Assembly: GCA_012295275.1 (NCBI GenBank)
Contig: CM022673.1
Span: 16,088,810 to 16,152,809, forward strand
Direction of reading: 5' to 3'
Length of the DNA stretch: 64,000 nt
Source of the DNA: Chrysomallon squamiferum
Lineage: Eukaryota > Mollusca > Gastropoda > Neomphalida > Peltospiridae
The notes below the pieces were generated by a model, which was not told the DNA's origin, ran no database searches, and was given only the letters and a program-made list of their open reading frames with translations. The translations under genes were made by a program, and so were the position numbers. Below, one piece after another: positions 24,101 to 37,280 of this stretch. How positions within the stretch are numbered: position 1 is the stretch's first letter; every line of letters begins with the position of its first letter.

Positions 24101-27100
24101 TCCAGTTTTCCTGCAGATACTAAACTGAAGTTACAGCCATACTTGCGAACAGAAAGAGATATCAATGACATTTGTGAGGTTATCACAGACCCAACTATTA
24201 AAGGATTTCTTAAATCATATTTCAGGAAGAAATCCCAAGCTGCACAAGAAGTCATTAATGCTGAAGAAAAAATCTCAACAGAAAAAAGTCCACAAGTATC
24301 AGAAAGAAAAAATGAACAGAATGATTTAGCTATAAATTTAAATTCATCAGAAGCCTGGGGTGAGAAAGAAGAAGAAAAGAGGACTTATGAAGCTGAAGTT
24401 GAGATATTTGGTCGAGAAGAAAGCAAAAATAAACAAGTTTCTAACAGTTATGCACAAATTGTTCCTGGGTTAGATCTTGCAGGAATCAGTGATGAAGAAG
24501 ATGGCAAGAAAAAGAAACCATTTAAACCTTTAAGCTTTTCTATTGACAGTGATGACTGGTCTTCAGTATTAGACCAACAACAAAACCAAAAAATCCCTTC
24601 CCAGAATGCAGATCTACAACCTCAAAACCTGACACCAAGTGGAGATGCACCACAGCAACCAAGAAATTCATTCTTGTCATATCTGTTAGAAACTAGGGAC
24701 AGAACAGGAAAACGCATCCCAGCAAGACCAAGAAGTGCTGACATGTTGGACCGTAAGAGGCAACTGACTCAAGCTAGACTTCAAGTCTCCCTGAATTATT
24801 CTTCAGACAAGCTAAGAATGTCTCAGTCAGGTGTGAAAGTGGCTGTTAAAAGAGATGGACTGAAATCTTCAGAGAGTGTGGACAATCTGCATAACGATGC
24901 AAGTTGTAGAAAGTCACAACCTCTGAGAAAGACTAGACCTGCCAGTGCTGATATATACAGGAGGCAAGATAAAATATATTTTAGTGATATTTTGTTGTTG
25001 CAAAACTTGAAATAGATTTCATTTATTATTTATATTTTATTTTATTTATTTTGATTTGTTGTTTATTATTGTTGAATCATAATCATAATCATAAATTGTG
25101 GATATATACATTGAATATTATTGGCAGTGGGAATGTTATTCTTAATTAAAAAATTCTGCATTTCTGTAAGTAAAAATCATGATTCATAATGCTACATACA
25201 TATGGTAATAAACTATTTAATTTATTTTACAGAAAATCTCAGTTACTTAGTCAGCATATTGTACAGCCTTCACCTTTGCCAACTGAAAGACAAATCTCTG
25301 TGAGTGCAGGACAAGAAGCAGTGAGTCCAAGGGTGCCCAGCAATGTTCCCAACATGGTGACACACAGACTACCACCAGAAGAAGCTCCACCAGTTCCACC
25401 AATTGTTTTACATGGTCAGTATGCTCAGCCAATCAGGTAACAGTAAATGTGACCAGTGAAAGTACTAATAATGTAGCCAATTAGATTGCTTTAAATGTGA
25501 CCAGACAGATTTCTGTGGTAAATAAATGTAACCAATCAGATAGCTATGTGTCTGTAGCAGGCTATAAGTGAATAATAGTCAGATGTGAATTATCTGCGAC
25601 GGACACGCCCGCTGACTTGTCAATAATAGTCTGATTTGAATTAATTTTTTTCCTATCCTATCCTATGTGAATTATCTGCGACAGGCACACCCACTGATAG
25701 GTCAGAAAGCATGCCTGTCATAGACCTGCTTCACAACAACTTGCACTGATTAGCAAGTTAATGTTTTTCACATTCACACATATCAGTTAACTACTTCTAA
25801 AATGTATGAAATGGGTATTGGGATTAAACATCAGTACTTGCTTAAGTTTTATGACTTAACCATTATGACAAAACTAATCAAAATTTTGTAAAAAATTTTA
25901 TATTCACTTCTATTTGTATACAGTTGAAAAATAAATGATGATTCCTTTTTAAATTACATAGTAAAGAAGCAAACAGAGCATTTTCAAAAATATTTTACTG
26001 ACATATACTTACAGTCTGAATATGTTTTGTTTTTTTGTTTTTGTTTTATTTTATTATATTTATTTTTTCATGATTTGTTAATTTTAGGTCCTACATCATC
26101 TGTTGTTGCCTATAGCAAATACAGAGAACTGGTAAGTGTTACTTTACACAGACTGGCACCCAGATATCTTCTTAAAACTGTCCTTCAGTCTAATCTTTAC
26201 TTAAATTCTATATTCAGTGTTACATTATGTACTAAACATCAGTGTTTATCTCAAACATAATTAATATTTACTGTAATTATACCATCCAGTTATAGATTAA
26301 ACATACATTCCCTATGCATTAAAATCATTCCTCAGAATGACAGGAACCACTAAAAGAATTTGAATTAAACCGTGAACACTATACAGTTCATTAAGATACA
26401 TAAAATACAGGTGTTAATAACCATCAGTTCTTGTATTTAGAATATTGTATGTAATTATAACATGTTATATTACCTAGATCAAGAAATGGCTTTGTTTTAG
26501 AAAAAAGAATTTTAAAAGGTACTTTAAAGTATGTATATATTTTTGTGGGTTAATGGCATAAAAACCTAGAAACTGACATGTTTGAGAAGATATTTAATGA
26601 TAGTTGATAGTTTTTGGTAATTTAATATGAATAAAATACAAAATGGTTCTTTAATTAAAATACTACCATATATTTAATATAATTTATATAACTGAAAAAG
26701 ATATTAAAATACAAAATGCTTCTCTGTTTTACAATAACACCATATACTGAATATAATGTAATATAATTGAAAAATTAATCAAATATGCAATACCTTTTTA
26801 ATTAAAATAGAACCATGTATTTGTTATAATTGATTTGAGTTGTAAAAGGTAGTAAAGCATGTAGATGTTGTTTCAGACCCCTAGGATCCGAGACGGTGTG
26901 GCCTCAGCCTGGCTGTGTCTCCCAGACGAACTGTGGCTGCACATTTTCTCTTTCTTGTCTCACTCTGATCTCACACAGTGTGCCAAAGTGTGTAAATTAT
27001 TCTACAGAATATCTCTAGATGAAAGTCTCTGTAAGTTCAAACCTTTCTACATTGTTCTAGTATGTTTTTTATGTCAGTATGCAAAGGCAGTTTTGTTGTA

Positions 27101-30100
27101 TATTGTAAATGGATTTTTTTTGTTGTTGTTGTTTTTTTTCAATTAAAAACAGTTTTGTAATTTTCATTAATTCTTCATTTTGAAAAGAAAAAAGGTGTAA
27201 ATATTACTTAAAGAAGCTAGAAAATTGTACATTTTGATAATGATTTTAATTTCAATTGCAGCTCAAATTTAATGATTTAAGCAAAAATATTGCTGCTGTT
27301 ATTCTTTATATAAAATCACTCTAATCAGTATTAACATTATATGCTTAACAACATAATGTTAATCATAATGATGTTGTTTTTCTTCTTATTATTATTACTA
27401 CATTAATATAATAATGCATTATGATTATTGTTATTATTTTAGTATAATAGTGTTGTTATGACTATTGTTATGAACAGGGCAGTACATCACAGTTAAAAAG
27501 AAGTTTAACATGAATGATGAGTGGTTGTTGCGAATTGCTGGACGACACCCTGTCTCGCTCGCACTCATTCAGTGTCATGGAGAAAATGTCACTGCCAAGG
27601 GGCTCAGGGAACTTTTCAGGGAATCAGCAAACAATTTAAAGGTTTTTATCTCACTATTAGCATGACAGTGTTTAAAAGTAGTATTTGTCTAGTGAGAAAT
27701 GTTTGTACAAACATGTTCTTGCAGAGTGTATGTAATGATAACTTCTCTCATGTATTTTTGCTACAGCTTTAGTAGAGTTATTTCATTTTTAAAACAGCTA
27801 TTTAAAAATGTTCTTATTAACTCAATTAGATAATCCAGATCAAAGTAAGAACTTGGTTCACATTGACTCAGGTTCCATAGAAAATTATTACATTTAATGA
27901 AGCTATGTCAGTAATGGAATTAGAGCCAATGTATAACAAATAGTAACTTAATTTGTAATGACTTACAGGTGTGGCTCATAGCTTCATTTGAATGGGTATT
28001 AGGTAGTAAGGTGCTCCTGCAATATGTATTTCTTTACTTCATATACAGCACTGAATTTTCTCACTAGAGATCCTTGTTCAAAACTTTCCACTGGAGCAGT
28101 TATCTAATTTACAAATATGTTTTGAATATTTTAGTTCTATCAAATTTATAAAACTAATTTTAATTATTTACATTTGTGTGCTCATTTGGAGAATGATTAT
28201 TTTAATAATTCTTTTAACCAGTTGAATTATATTTTTGAATGATTTAAATTTTAATAAATAAATATATTTTTTAAATCCTTTGTAGGAGTTGAATTTTAGT
28301 CGATGTAGTAGAGGTGGTCTGACTGGTGACAGCATTCTGCTGCATGCATCAGCACGATGTCGCAACCTGACACATGTTGATGCCAGTTGGTGCAACGTCA
28401 CAGACAACGGCATTTCTGCAATATCTGAATGTGCTCACAGGTGTGTCACCATTTACAACTAAATTTTAATATTCTAATTAATTATAAAAGTTTGATTTTC
28501 ATTTATAACAATATAAAAAGTAAGACATTTTAGATTAAATATTTGTGAATATTAGTGTTTTGCCTTGTGAGTGAAATATGTTTACATATGAAATATTTTG
28601 TTCTGGAAGTAGTATGTGTTGCATTATAGATGGTATGCGCTGCTTATCTGATTAATAGTAATGTAATGATACAGTAATAATTTTCTGTTAATTAGATTTT
28701 TATAAAAGCTTTAATTGTTTTTCAGACTGGAGTGTTTATGTATTAATGGTTGTCAAATGCTGTCAGATGAAGGACTAGAGACACTTCTGAAAAAACATGG
28801 CAAAAGGTGGAATATTTAATTTATTTATTTATCTAATATCATATTAATAATTATGTAAAAACATATACATATAATATTATATTTACCTATTTATTTATTT
28901 TTCATTTCACTTTATTTTTTATTTTTTTCCAAGTAAAATACACTTTTTAAGTCTAAATGCAGAATAAATCTGTAGGATAGTCCAGTTATTATTTTTATTT
29001 TTATAACAATTATCTGAAGTTAATACTATATCGTTATCATTTCTGTTTTATGAATAACAAATTTATATTTTTATTATTTCACAGTTTACGAGTCTTAGAA
29101 ATGTTTGGTTGTTTCAATGTCACCCCTAAAGGGATTCGATCTCTGGCCAGTTACTGCCCCAATCTTCTGACCTTGAACTTAGGTCAATGTTACAAGGTCA
29201 GTTTAATTTATATATTTAGAACAACTAAACGGTTAACCAAATACTCAAAATAATTTATCTAAGACAAAATTATTAGAAAGATTCTACAAATTCAGAAACA
29301 AATTAGGAACTGATATTGAAATAAAACATTTTTTATTTCAAACTAAGGGATTTTCAATGTGATAGAAATTCAGATATTAATAATAGTTGATTTCAGTTTA
29401 ATTGTAAGTTATTTAAAACACATAAGAACATTATAATATTAAAATATTTATTTAGTAAAGAATAAATAAATCTATGTATGTATGTATGTATGTATGATAT
29501 AATTATCCTCTGATTATTATTGTTGTTATACCTATTAAAATTATTATTATTATTTTTTTTTTTTTTTTTTTTTTTTTCTGAAGCTGACAGATTCCAGTGT
29601 CATCCACTTGTCTGCCAGTTTAGGCCGAGTGGAGAATCTAGATCTGAGAGGATGTAAACTGGTTTGTAACTTTATTTGCTTTCTTAATTAAATTTTATTT
29701 TATAATTATAAAATTTCCTTTATTTGAGAAAACTTTACTGCAGTGTATCAAAAGATCTATCCTTGTCAGTATGTTTGATATCAGTTATGTAATCTAAACT
29801 TTCAGTTAAAAGAGAATGCTTTGTTCCATCCTCAGCAGTACTTTTTTCCCATTCCAAACAGTTGCCAGTGCACTAATCTGTCTCATATGTGTTTTTCTTC
29901 TGTTAAAAAAAATGTCTGTAAATATTTTTTGATGAAAATCAGTAGGAGTATTCCAGAATAACATGTCAACTGGTTTTTTTCATGGATACTATTATTTTAA
30001 AAATCAAGTGATTAATATTTTAAAAATCACAAATCTAAAATATGTTAAGTATAATCTTGTTATTATATACAGGACAACATTTTATTTCACAGTAAACATG

Positions 30101-31200
30101 GAATTAACATAAACAACTGGTTAGAGACTGTTACTGTGAATGTTCCTGTTACCCAGAAAATTAAAATATCTAGTTTATTTTTAATTTTATGTGATTTATG
30201 TTTTATTCACCTGATCATGTGTACTTACTTACTTTTGTTTGTTTTCTGATATTTACTTACTGATGTGTAAATTTCAGATCAGAGATGACTGTATAAGAAG
30301 AGTTGTTCGAAATTGTCCTCGTTTAAAGATTCTCGTCCTGGCAAACTGTCCTAACATCTCAGATGCAGCCATGATTGAAATTGCAACATATTTAAATGAC
30401 ATCAGGTAAAAAAGAGTTAAAAATATACTGTGTGTGTGAGAAAATATGTATAGTATGTATCATTGTATGTATGCATGCATGTATGTAACTGTAATGTGTG
30501 TGTTTTTGTATATATGATTTTGTTCATGTGTATGCTTTTTGTGTATGGGTGTGTGTGTGAATGTAAGCATGTATTTACGTGTGTAATTACTCTTTTAATC
30601 GTTATTATTTTTCTTGTTATTATAATTATTATATTACCTTTAATTACTATTATATGATAATCATATTATTATAATTATTATGTGGTTGTTATTTAAAACA
30701 GGAGTATAGATGTTTGTGGATGCAGGAATGTTACAGATCAGAGTATTAAAACTCTTACACACAACTGTCAACGCTTGAACGAACTTGACATCAGTTCTAC
30801 TGGGTGCACACACAGAAGGTATTCAACAAAAAAAAAAAAATTTAATTTATATATTACTTGATATACATAAACTTAAATGTTTATTGATAAAACTTAGTAA
30901 AATCCTAGAATGAACTGTATATTGAATTACATAGATTTAAAAAAAATAAAAATTATTAATTATAATACTGATTGACAGAAGGTCAGTCAGAGAGAATGTG
31001 ACATGGGTAAGATAATTGCAGACATCACAATGTTAAAATTGACTGAAATCCCTGATTATTACAAACAATAGTAGCTGTATTATTAGTATTATTACCACTG
31101 TTATTATAAGAATCATTAATATTATTATGGTTATTATTATTATTTTAACATAATATCTTTATTATACTATCATCATCATCATCATCATCATCATAATCAC

Positions 31201-31237
<37 letters not shown>

Positions 31238-32182
31238 TTATTATATATTATTATTATATTTATTATTATCATTATTCAGTGTACTGCTAATTGCTAACTA
31301 CTGTAATCGCAATCTGGAGACTCTAAAACTGAATTTTCTCGCTGATGTCACTGAAGCTAGTCTGCAAAAATTACTGAAACACTGCAAGAAGTAAGAGATT
31401 TTTTTTCTTTAAAAAGTTCATGTTGTTAAACATCTTTATTTATTAAAGATCAAATTCATTTAATAAAAATATTTTCAACAGACTAAATATTAACAAAACA
31501 GATTAAATATATTTTGTACCCTTCTATGAGATTATTGTACTGTTATGAGAAATCAGCCTTTCATAATAATAAGACTTTAACAACTATAATTTTAACACAC
31601 TGGTATGGAGGCTGCCATATTTCCTTTTTTCACTGCTTTTTCAACACATTTTTTTCCTACAAAATAAATTGAAGAAAAAAGAAAAAATCAAATGATATAT
31701 ATGACAGTTTTGTTTATAATTTACTTACGTTGGAATGCTTAACTTTTATGGGCAGTGAATAGATCATTTATAAAATCTTATGGTATTTTTACATTTCAGT
31801 CAGTATAGAAATGAATTAATGGGAAAAAATTAAGGAAAAATAAGGGAAAAGAAAAATCACTTAGAAATATATTAGATTATAGGTATACATTAATTCATCA
31901 TAAAATTTAATGAAACATGTTTCAAATAAATTAATATTTACTGACATAATAGTAACATAAACTAACTTCATGTAATATATTTATTACAACATTTTGTTTA
32001 CACTGTAATTAAAGTTTCCTAATATTAATAAAAAAAAGAAAAAAGGTTAGCTTGATTGATTCTTTTATATATTTATTTTTTTATTTTTTAGGTTGAAAGT
32101 TCTGCACCTCTATGGCTGTACAAGTGTTAGGAATACTGTCAGCCTTCAGCGTTTGTGTCCCTTCCTTAGCATGGAAATGTAA
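21161..32182 (+). CDS. Large F-box/LRR protein with RanBP2-like zinc finger
   Basis: Exons: 21161-22788, 23425-24963, 25233-25414, 26088-26131, 26877-27030, 27478-27641, 28286-28440, 28726-28806, 29085-29196, 29584-29661, 30278-30405, 30702-30818, 31280-31390 and 32092-32182; 1,527 residues, phases all consistent. Order of parts: a charged, probably disordered N-terminus; a Tyr/Pro/Gln/Asn-rich segment (about residues 380-500); a zinc finger CPEC..N......CADC at about 651-668 that fits the RanBP2-type spacing C-x2-C-x3-N-x6-C-x2-C but lacks the usual upstream Trp; acidic/basic linker; two RPxSAD motifs; an F-box at about 1144-1182 (WLCLPDELWLHIFSFL); then cysteine-containing AMN1-type leucine-rich repeats to the C-terminus. 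F-box/LRR proteins are substrate adaptors of SCF ubiquitin ligases, so that role is inferred. The exact orthologue is not recognised; FBXL9/LRRC29 is one unverified possibility. Confidence 0.88.
22789..23424. other. Intron 1 (after first coding exon) of the F-box gene
   Basis: AT-rich intron with a long pyrimidine-rich stretch (about 23305-23420) before the AAG acceptor at 23422-23424. Nothing else recognised. Confidence 0.8.
24964..24969 (+). other. GC-AG intron donor (GCAAGA)
   Basis: The only junction that keeps frame between the second and third coding exons is GAG followed by GCAAGA, joined to the acceptor CAG at 25230-25232. It gives ADIYRR joined to KSQLLS. Reading on without splicing ends at a stop at 25013-25015. 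Confidence 0.8.
25432..25710. repeat. Degenerate repeats, F-box gene intron 3
   Basis: Imperfect copies of TAAATGTGACCA and CCAATCAGAT-type segments (about 40-45 bp apart). A separate pair shares GAATTATCTGCGAC (about 25588 and 25670). The first unit overlaps sequence just past the exon edge. Confidence 0.55.
26632..26850. repeat. 75-bp degenerate tandem repeat, F-box gene intron 4
   Basis: Three imperfect copies built on AAAATACAAAATG, TTAATTAAAATA and ACCATATATT. The array ends about 25 bp before the acceptor at 26876. Confidence 0.7.
31169..31278. repeat. (ATC)n and (TTA)n leading into an acceptor
   Basis: Triplet repeats in the penultimate intron of the F-box gene continue up to the CAG at 31277-31279. 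Confidence 0.9.
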
Positions 32183-32365
32183 AATGTAACTAGATACCTG
32201 GATAATCCTTTTTATTTCAACACTGAAGTGTAACCAGACATCTGGATAATCTTCTTTAATTTTCAGAGTTGAAGTGTATATCTAGATATCTGGATTAATT
32301 ACTTCAGTATTGAAATATAGTCATACACCTGGATTTACGTCACTGTCAAAACTAATTGAGATTTA
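32183..32365. repeat. 45-bp tandem repeat immediately after the F-box gene stop codon
   Basis: About four copies of a unit with TGTAACTAGATACCTGGAT, a T-rich middle and CACTGAAG, beginning within two bases of the TAA stop. It forms the start of the 3'UTR. Confidence 0.75.
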
Positions 32366-35300
32366 TCTAGATACACCTTAATATTTCACAGTATTAGAAA
32401 AGAAACCAAGATATCTGCAGATATGTGGTTTATTTAACTATCGGAGATATCCTGAAATAACTGTCCATACTCAATTATAACGTGAGTAACCAACTAGTTG
32501 TTATTATAATATTATGGGAATGAGTATAAAAGCAATAAATTTATTTTTATTTCTGTGTTAAAAGTAAAATGTGTTGGGTCTCAGATGATCAAAACTGAAA
32601 AAAAGGATAAATTTTTTCTTGATTCAAGGACTGCCTGAAAACGATATCACCACTAACAGTCTGAAAAATAATTTTGTTTTTATAGTAGTTCTGAAATTTT
32701 AAAGCATTAACTTTACAGTTGCCATTCATTTTCTGTTTTACCAATAATTTAAGTTTATTTTATATATAGTAATAATAATGTCCATCATTACCACATAACT
32801 TTTTTAATTATTATTGGTGTATTACAAAATGTTTAAAAAAATAATAATAATAAAAAAATATATAATAAATAAATAAACAAAAATTAAAATTTGCTTGATT
32901 AATATTAAAATGAGCATTGTGAAAAGGCTGAAGCTTTGCCATCTGTTCAGTGGTTTATTGTACTAGATTTATTTAAAATTAATATATGTAATAATATATT
33001 TTTTTCTATCACCATCAGGAAAGAGCTTTATTGTTTTATTAATAAACGTTTATTATCTGTTTTTGTTTATGGGTTTCAGTCATAGATTTAAAAAAAAAAA
33101 AAAAAAAAAAAGGAATAAAAAAAGATGTTATTTTGCTTCAAATGGTTTAGTCTATATTCATATTGGCATTACTTTATTAATTTCAAGTTGGTTACGGTTT
33201 TAAAGACTCGGTTATGGACATTTGTCACAGTCACAGAATTTTTTTTATTAAATTATGAAATTATTTTGCCTGGTTTCTCTTTTACCTGACACAGAATTAA
33301 AAGAAAATTATAGTAGAAATATTTATTATTATTATTATTATTATGATTATTAAATTATTAAAATGTTTTAGAATTATAAATGATGTGTAAACAAAAAATT
33401 AATGTTAAAATTTCAAAATAGTAGCTAAAATTAACCTGCACAATAGAGATATGAATATAATTTTTTTCTTCTTCCTTTTTCATTATTATTTAAGTTAAAA
33501 ATAGCTATAATTTAACATGAAACTGATGGTAATAATTTATTTTGCAAATATTTCTATTGCAAGTTGCTAATGATAAAAATAGTTCATTCATTGCTTTAAC
33601 TTGATGTAAAAGAACATGCATGCAGATTGTAATTTTTATTTCTAATAAATATTTATTTTTATTTTTTTGTTATCAGTAGTTCTTTGAAGTAATCAGCTTT
33701 AGAAATTGTAAAACCTTAAATAAATTATTTGAAAAAAATTCTTATTTCTTTTTTTTCACATTTGTAAATTTATAATTATAAATAATTTTTCTTTTTGGGA
33801 TTTTAAACCAAACTGTTGTGTCTAGATTTTTTTAAAATTTAGCAAAAGCTTCTGAACATTAATTAAAAATAAGTAATAAATAAATATTGGTAGGTTTAGT
33901 ATGTTTTCTGTAGGGACAATCCCGTTTCAATTATTTGTTTAAAATTAAATTTGCAATATTTGAATGCTTAAATCTTTAGATATATTTATTAACTGTTAAA
34001 AATCAATTAGTTATTATTTTTTAATATACTGTTGCAATAACATTTATTTTATTATTTACTTATGTTTAGTTTTTTTTAGTTTTGTGGCATTCATTGATTT
34101 TCAAATAGTTGTTAAAATTGATTAAGCTGGCAGCAATTAATGTCTTTTGAAAATTTATATTAGTTTTCTTTGTTGCTTTTGTATTATTAAACAATTTTCT
34201 GTAAGTTTATTATATTTGTTAATTATTTTAGTTACGATATTTTGTTTAAGCAGACAAAATTCTGAAATAAAAAATAGATATTTATTTTTTTACTTCTTTA
34301 TTTATTTGCTTTTTTTAATATTATTTTAAAACCATAGTATTATATTATCATGACTGGTACTTTCCGTATTCACCTAATTAAAAATGGCAAAGCTTTTCCA
34401 GTTATTTTATAACATATTTTTTATTTAATTACACAGCATAATAAATAGAAATTTTATTTAAATTTATAAATTTATTTTCTTGCACTAGAATTTTTTCTTC
34501 TTCTTCTTTTTTTTTAAAGTAATTTTCATAGACAGGTTTTCTTTGCATTGTTAGTTTCAGACTGACCATATTATTGTGGCCTTAATTACTGTAGCTTGTG
34601 GTCAAGAGTTTAAATTAAAAGTTGGAATTTATTTTATTATTATATTTTTTTTTTAACTTTTATTTTTTTTTTATTTTTTTTTTTTCAATTAATTATTTAT
34701 TTTTATTTTTTATAATATAGTTTGTTGATTATTGCTGAAGTTAGTGATTTCATATACAGGGTATAGAAAGGTGCTAAAAAAGTAATAATAATAATTTTAT
34801 TCATAGTTCAGTTTTATTGTAAAATTATTATTGTTCCAGCCAGAATCAGTTTTCTACTGATACATCAGAACAGATATACAGACAGACTGACTGACATTTA
34901 CTTACAACCTATGTGTACATTACCAATCTATCTACCCACTTACACATACAAATACATAAACACTGAAGTTTTTTACTTCTTTTTTTTTGAATAGCTATTT
35001 AAATCAATAACAGATTGTGAATTTTTCTGTGAAATGCTGAAATGTTTCAAAATCAGATTAAAACATCAAGAAATTTGTACTGAACTATACTGTTGTCAGA
35101 TTTTTTCTTATTTAATATTCACTTTAGTTTTTATTCCTCTATTTGTTGTCAAAGAAATTGATTACAAAAGATGAATAAACACAGATAACCATAAAAATAT
35201 GGCTTTACTTATTATTTTTTCTTTTCTTTTTCTTTCTTTTCATATTGGATTAAAATAAAACTTAAATTATTTAGTGCCAGCTGTGAAAAACAGTTTTGTT

Positions 35301-35513
35301 AATATAGTTACTTTTTAAAGTTCAGTTGTGTAAGTCATGTCTTTTTTCTTTTTTCATTCCTTTAAATATATACACAAACACATACACACATGCACACACA
35401 GATATTTTCATGTTATTTGATAACTGACTTTGATCTGATGTAAAAAAGAGATTATTTTTGTTGGAATATATATTTTATATTGATATTGTTATAATAAAAT
35501 AAATGGCAATTGC

Positions 35514-35566
<53 letters not shown>

Positions 35567-37280
35567 TATTATTACTATTACTATTTAAGGTGGTTTTTCT
35601 TTTTTTTCTTTTTTTAAACATTGAAAATCTGCCATATTTTTAAGGTATATTATTAATCTTCAGCTGATAGCAATATTTTTCTTCCTAAGTTGATTTAGTA
35701 ATTTAAAAAAATATATTTGTATGAAAACGTCTGTTGACTGCTGACTTAATAAAGTGTTTCTTTACATGTTAAGGTGTTTTGTTGTTTTTCATTCGACTGT
35801 TTTACACAGCTGTTAATGCATTTGTTCATACAGCTGTAATCTCTTCTCTTATATTCTGCATCACATCAAATTAATAAAACTAGGATGTTTTGACATTTTT
35901 AAACATGTTTATTTATTCACATCATTATAAATGTCACCTAGAAAGTGAAAAAGCCAGGTTATTATTATAATTTTATTTTTTTTATTTTTTTTTACAATTT
36001 AAAATATTTATTTAATCATATCATTAGTAATATATCATCATAAATGTATCCTGGTAATGTTTTGTTTTTTTTTTTTTTTTTTTTTATTTTAATGTTTTAA
36101 AAAATTGTTTATTTAGTCATACATTTATTAATATTATAATACATTTAATTTAAACTTGACAAAATAAATGAAAACAGACAAATGAATCAGAAAATAAGAA
36201 ATGTTAAGTTATTAATGATATTCAGTTAGTCAAAAATGATTTTTTTTAGGATGAAAGGAATTTAGGATTTTTCTAAAATCAACAAACATCAATATTAAAT
36301 AGTGTTTATTGCAAATAGAAGATAACAAAATGGTAAAATAATGTTTATATAAATTAGTAAATATATACAATTTAGACAGGATATTTACTTTTGTATAAAT
36401 CTGTTACATTAAAATTTTTAAGAGATATAAAGTAAAGGTAAACATCAGTAATATGTCACAATAATGGCACTTGAAAATCTGATCACAAAATAATTAAAAA
36501 AGATCAATGACTTTTGAAGTAATAATGAATGTTTTGGTACCAAGGCAATCATGAGATAATTTAAACCAGATTAGGATAATGATTTTTTTTAAAATTCCAT
36601 TTTAGATGTTAACAAAAATTAATTGTTTGACAACAACATTAAAATAATTATTTTGATGAAAAAATGACAGTTAATAATATTTCCATTTCAAAAACCTAGA
36701 AAACAGTTCACCAGAAAATGCATTCAGAAACTAAATTCTGAAGAAATGAATTTGCAGTGATTTTTCCTCAGTTTTTCTCACTTGGCAAGAATATCTAGTG
36801 AAAGACTAGTCTAAGAAACAATAATACTTATATCATGGGCTTTTTTTAAAGAAAAGTGTCAATTTATATGTTTTTGATACCAAAATGAATGCTGATAAAT
36901 GATCTGCCCTTTTGGAAAGTTTTTATATGATTCTCAAATATGATGTTGCATTATTTAGATTTATTTTGCATGCAAGATTTAAAATATATATATAAAGTTT
37001 ATAAATTTTAATATTTAAATGGTCAAAAATGTTGCATGTTTAGTATAACTGAACAATAAAATACTTTATTAAAAATTAATTAGTTATTAATAATAAAACA
37101 GATATTATATTAATTTGCTTCATAAAACATAAATGATAGAAATGAAGACATCATTAAATATATTTTCATGGTTTGAACAAAAAGTATAAATCAGAATGCT
37201 GAGTAATTGCTAAAAAAAAAGTAAGTTTTTGCCACCAACATAAATTCAGCACCAGTTTTTGTATGTTTTTGTCTTTCCTG
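32366..37280. other. Convergent intergenic region, F-box gene and aldo-keto reductase
   Basis: Very AT-rich, no gene recognised. Possible poly(A) signals for the F-box gene are AATAAA at 32534-32539 or at 35748-35753; the latter is followed by a GT/T-rich stretch. (TTA)n lies at 35514-35562; A- and T-tracts are frequent (33091-33110, 36062-36085). Confidence 0.6.

Noticed and set aside
25415-25440. Donor GTAACA at 25439 for the third coding exon of the F-box gene
   Set aside because: Joining it to the next acceptor gives an immediate stop; the GTCAGT donor at 25415 keeps the frame.
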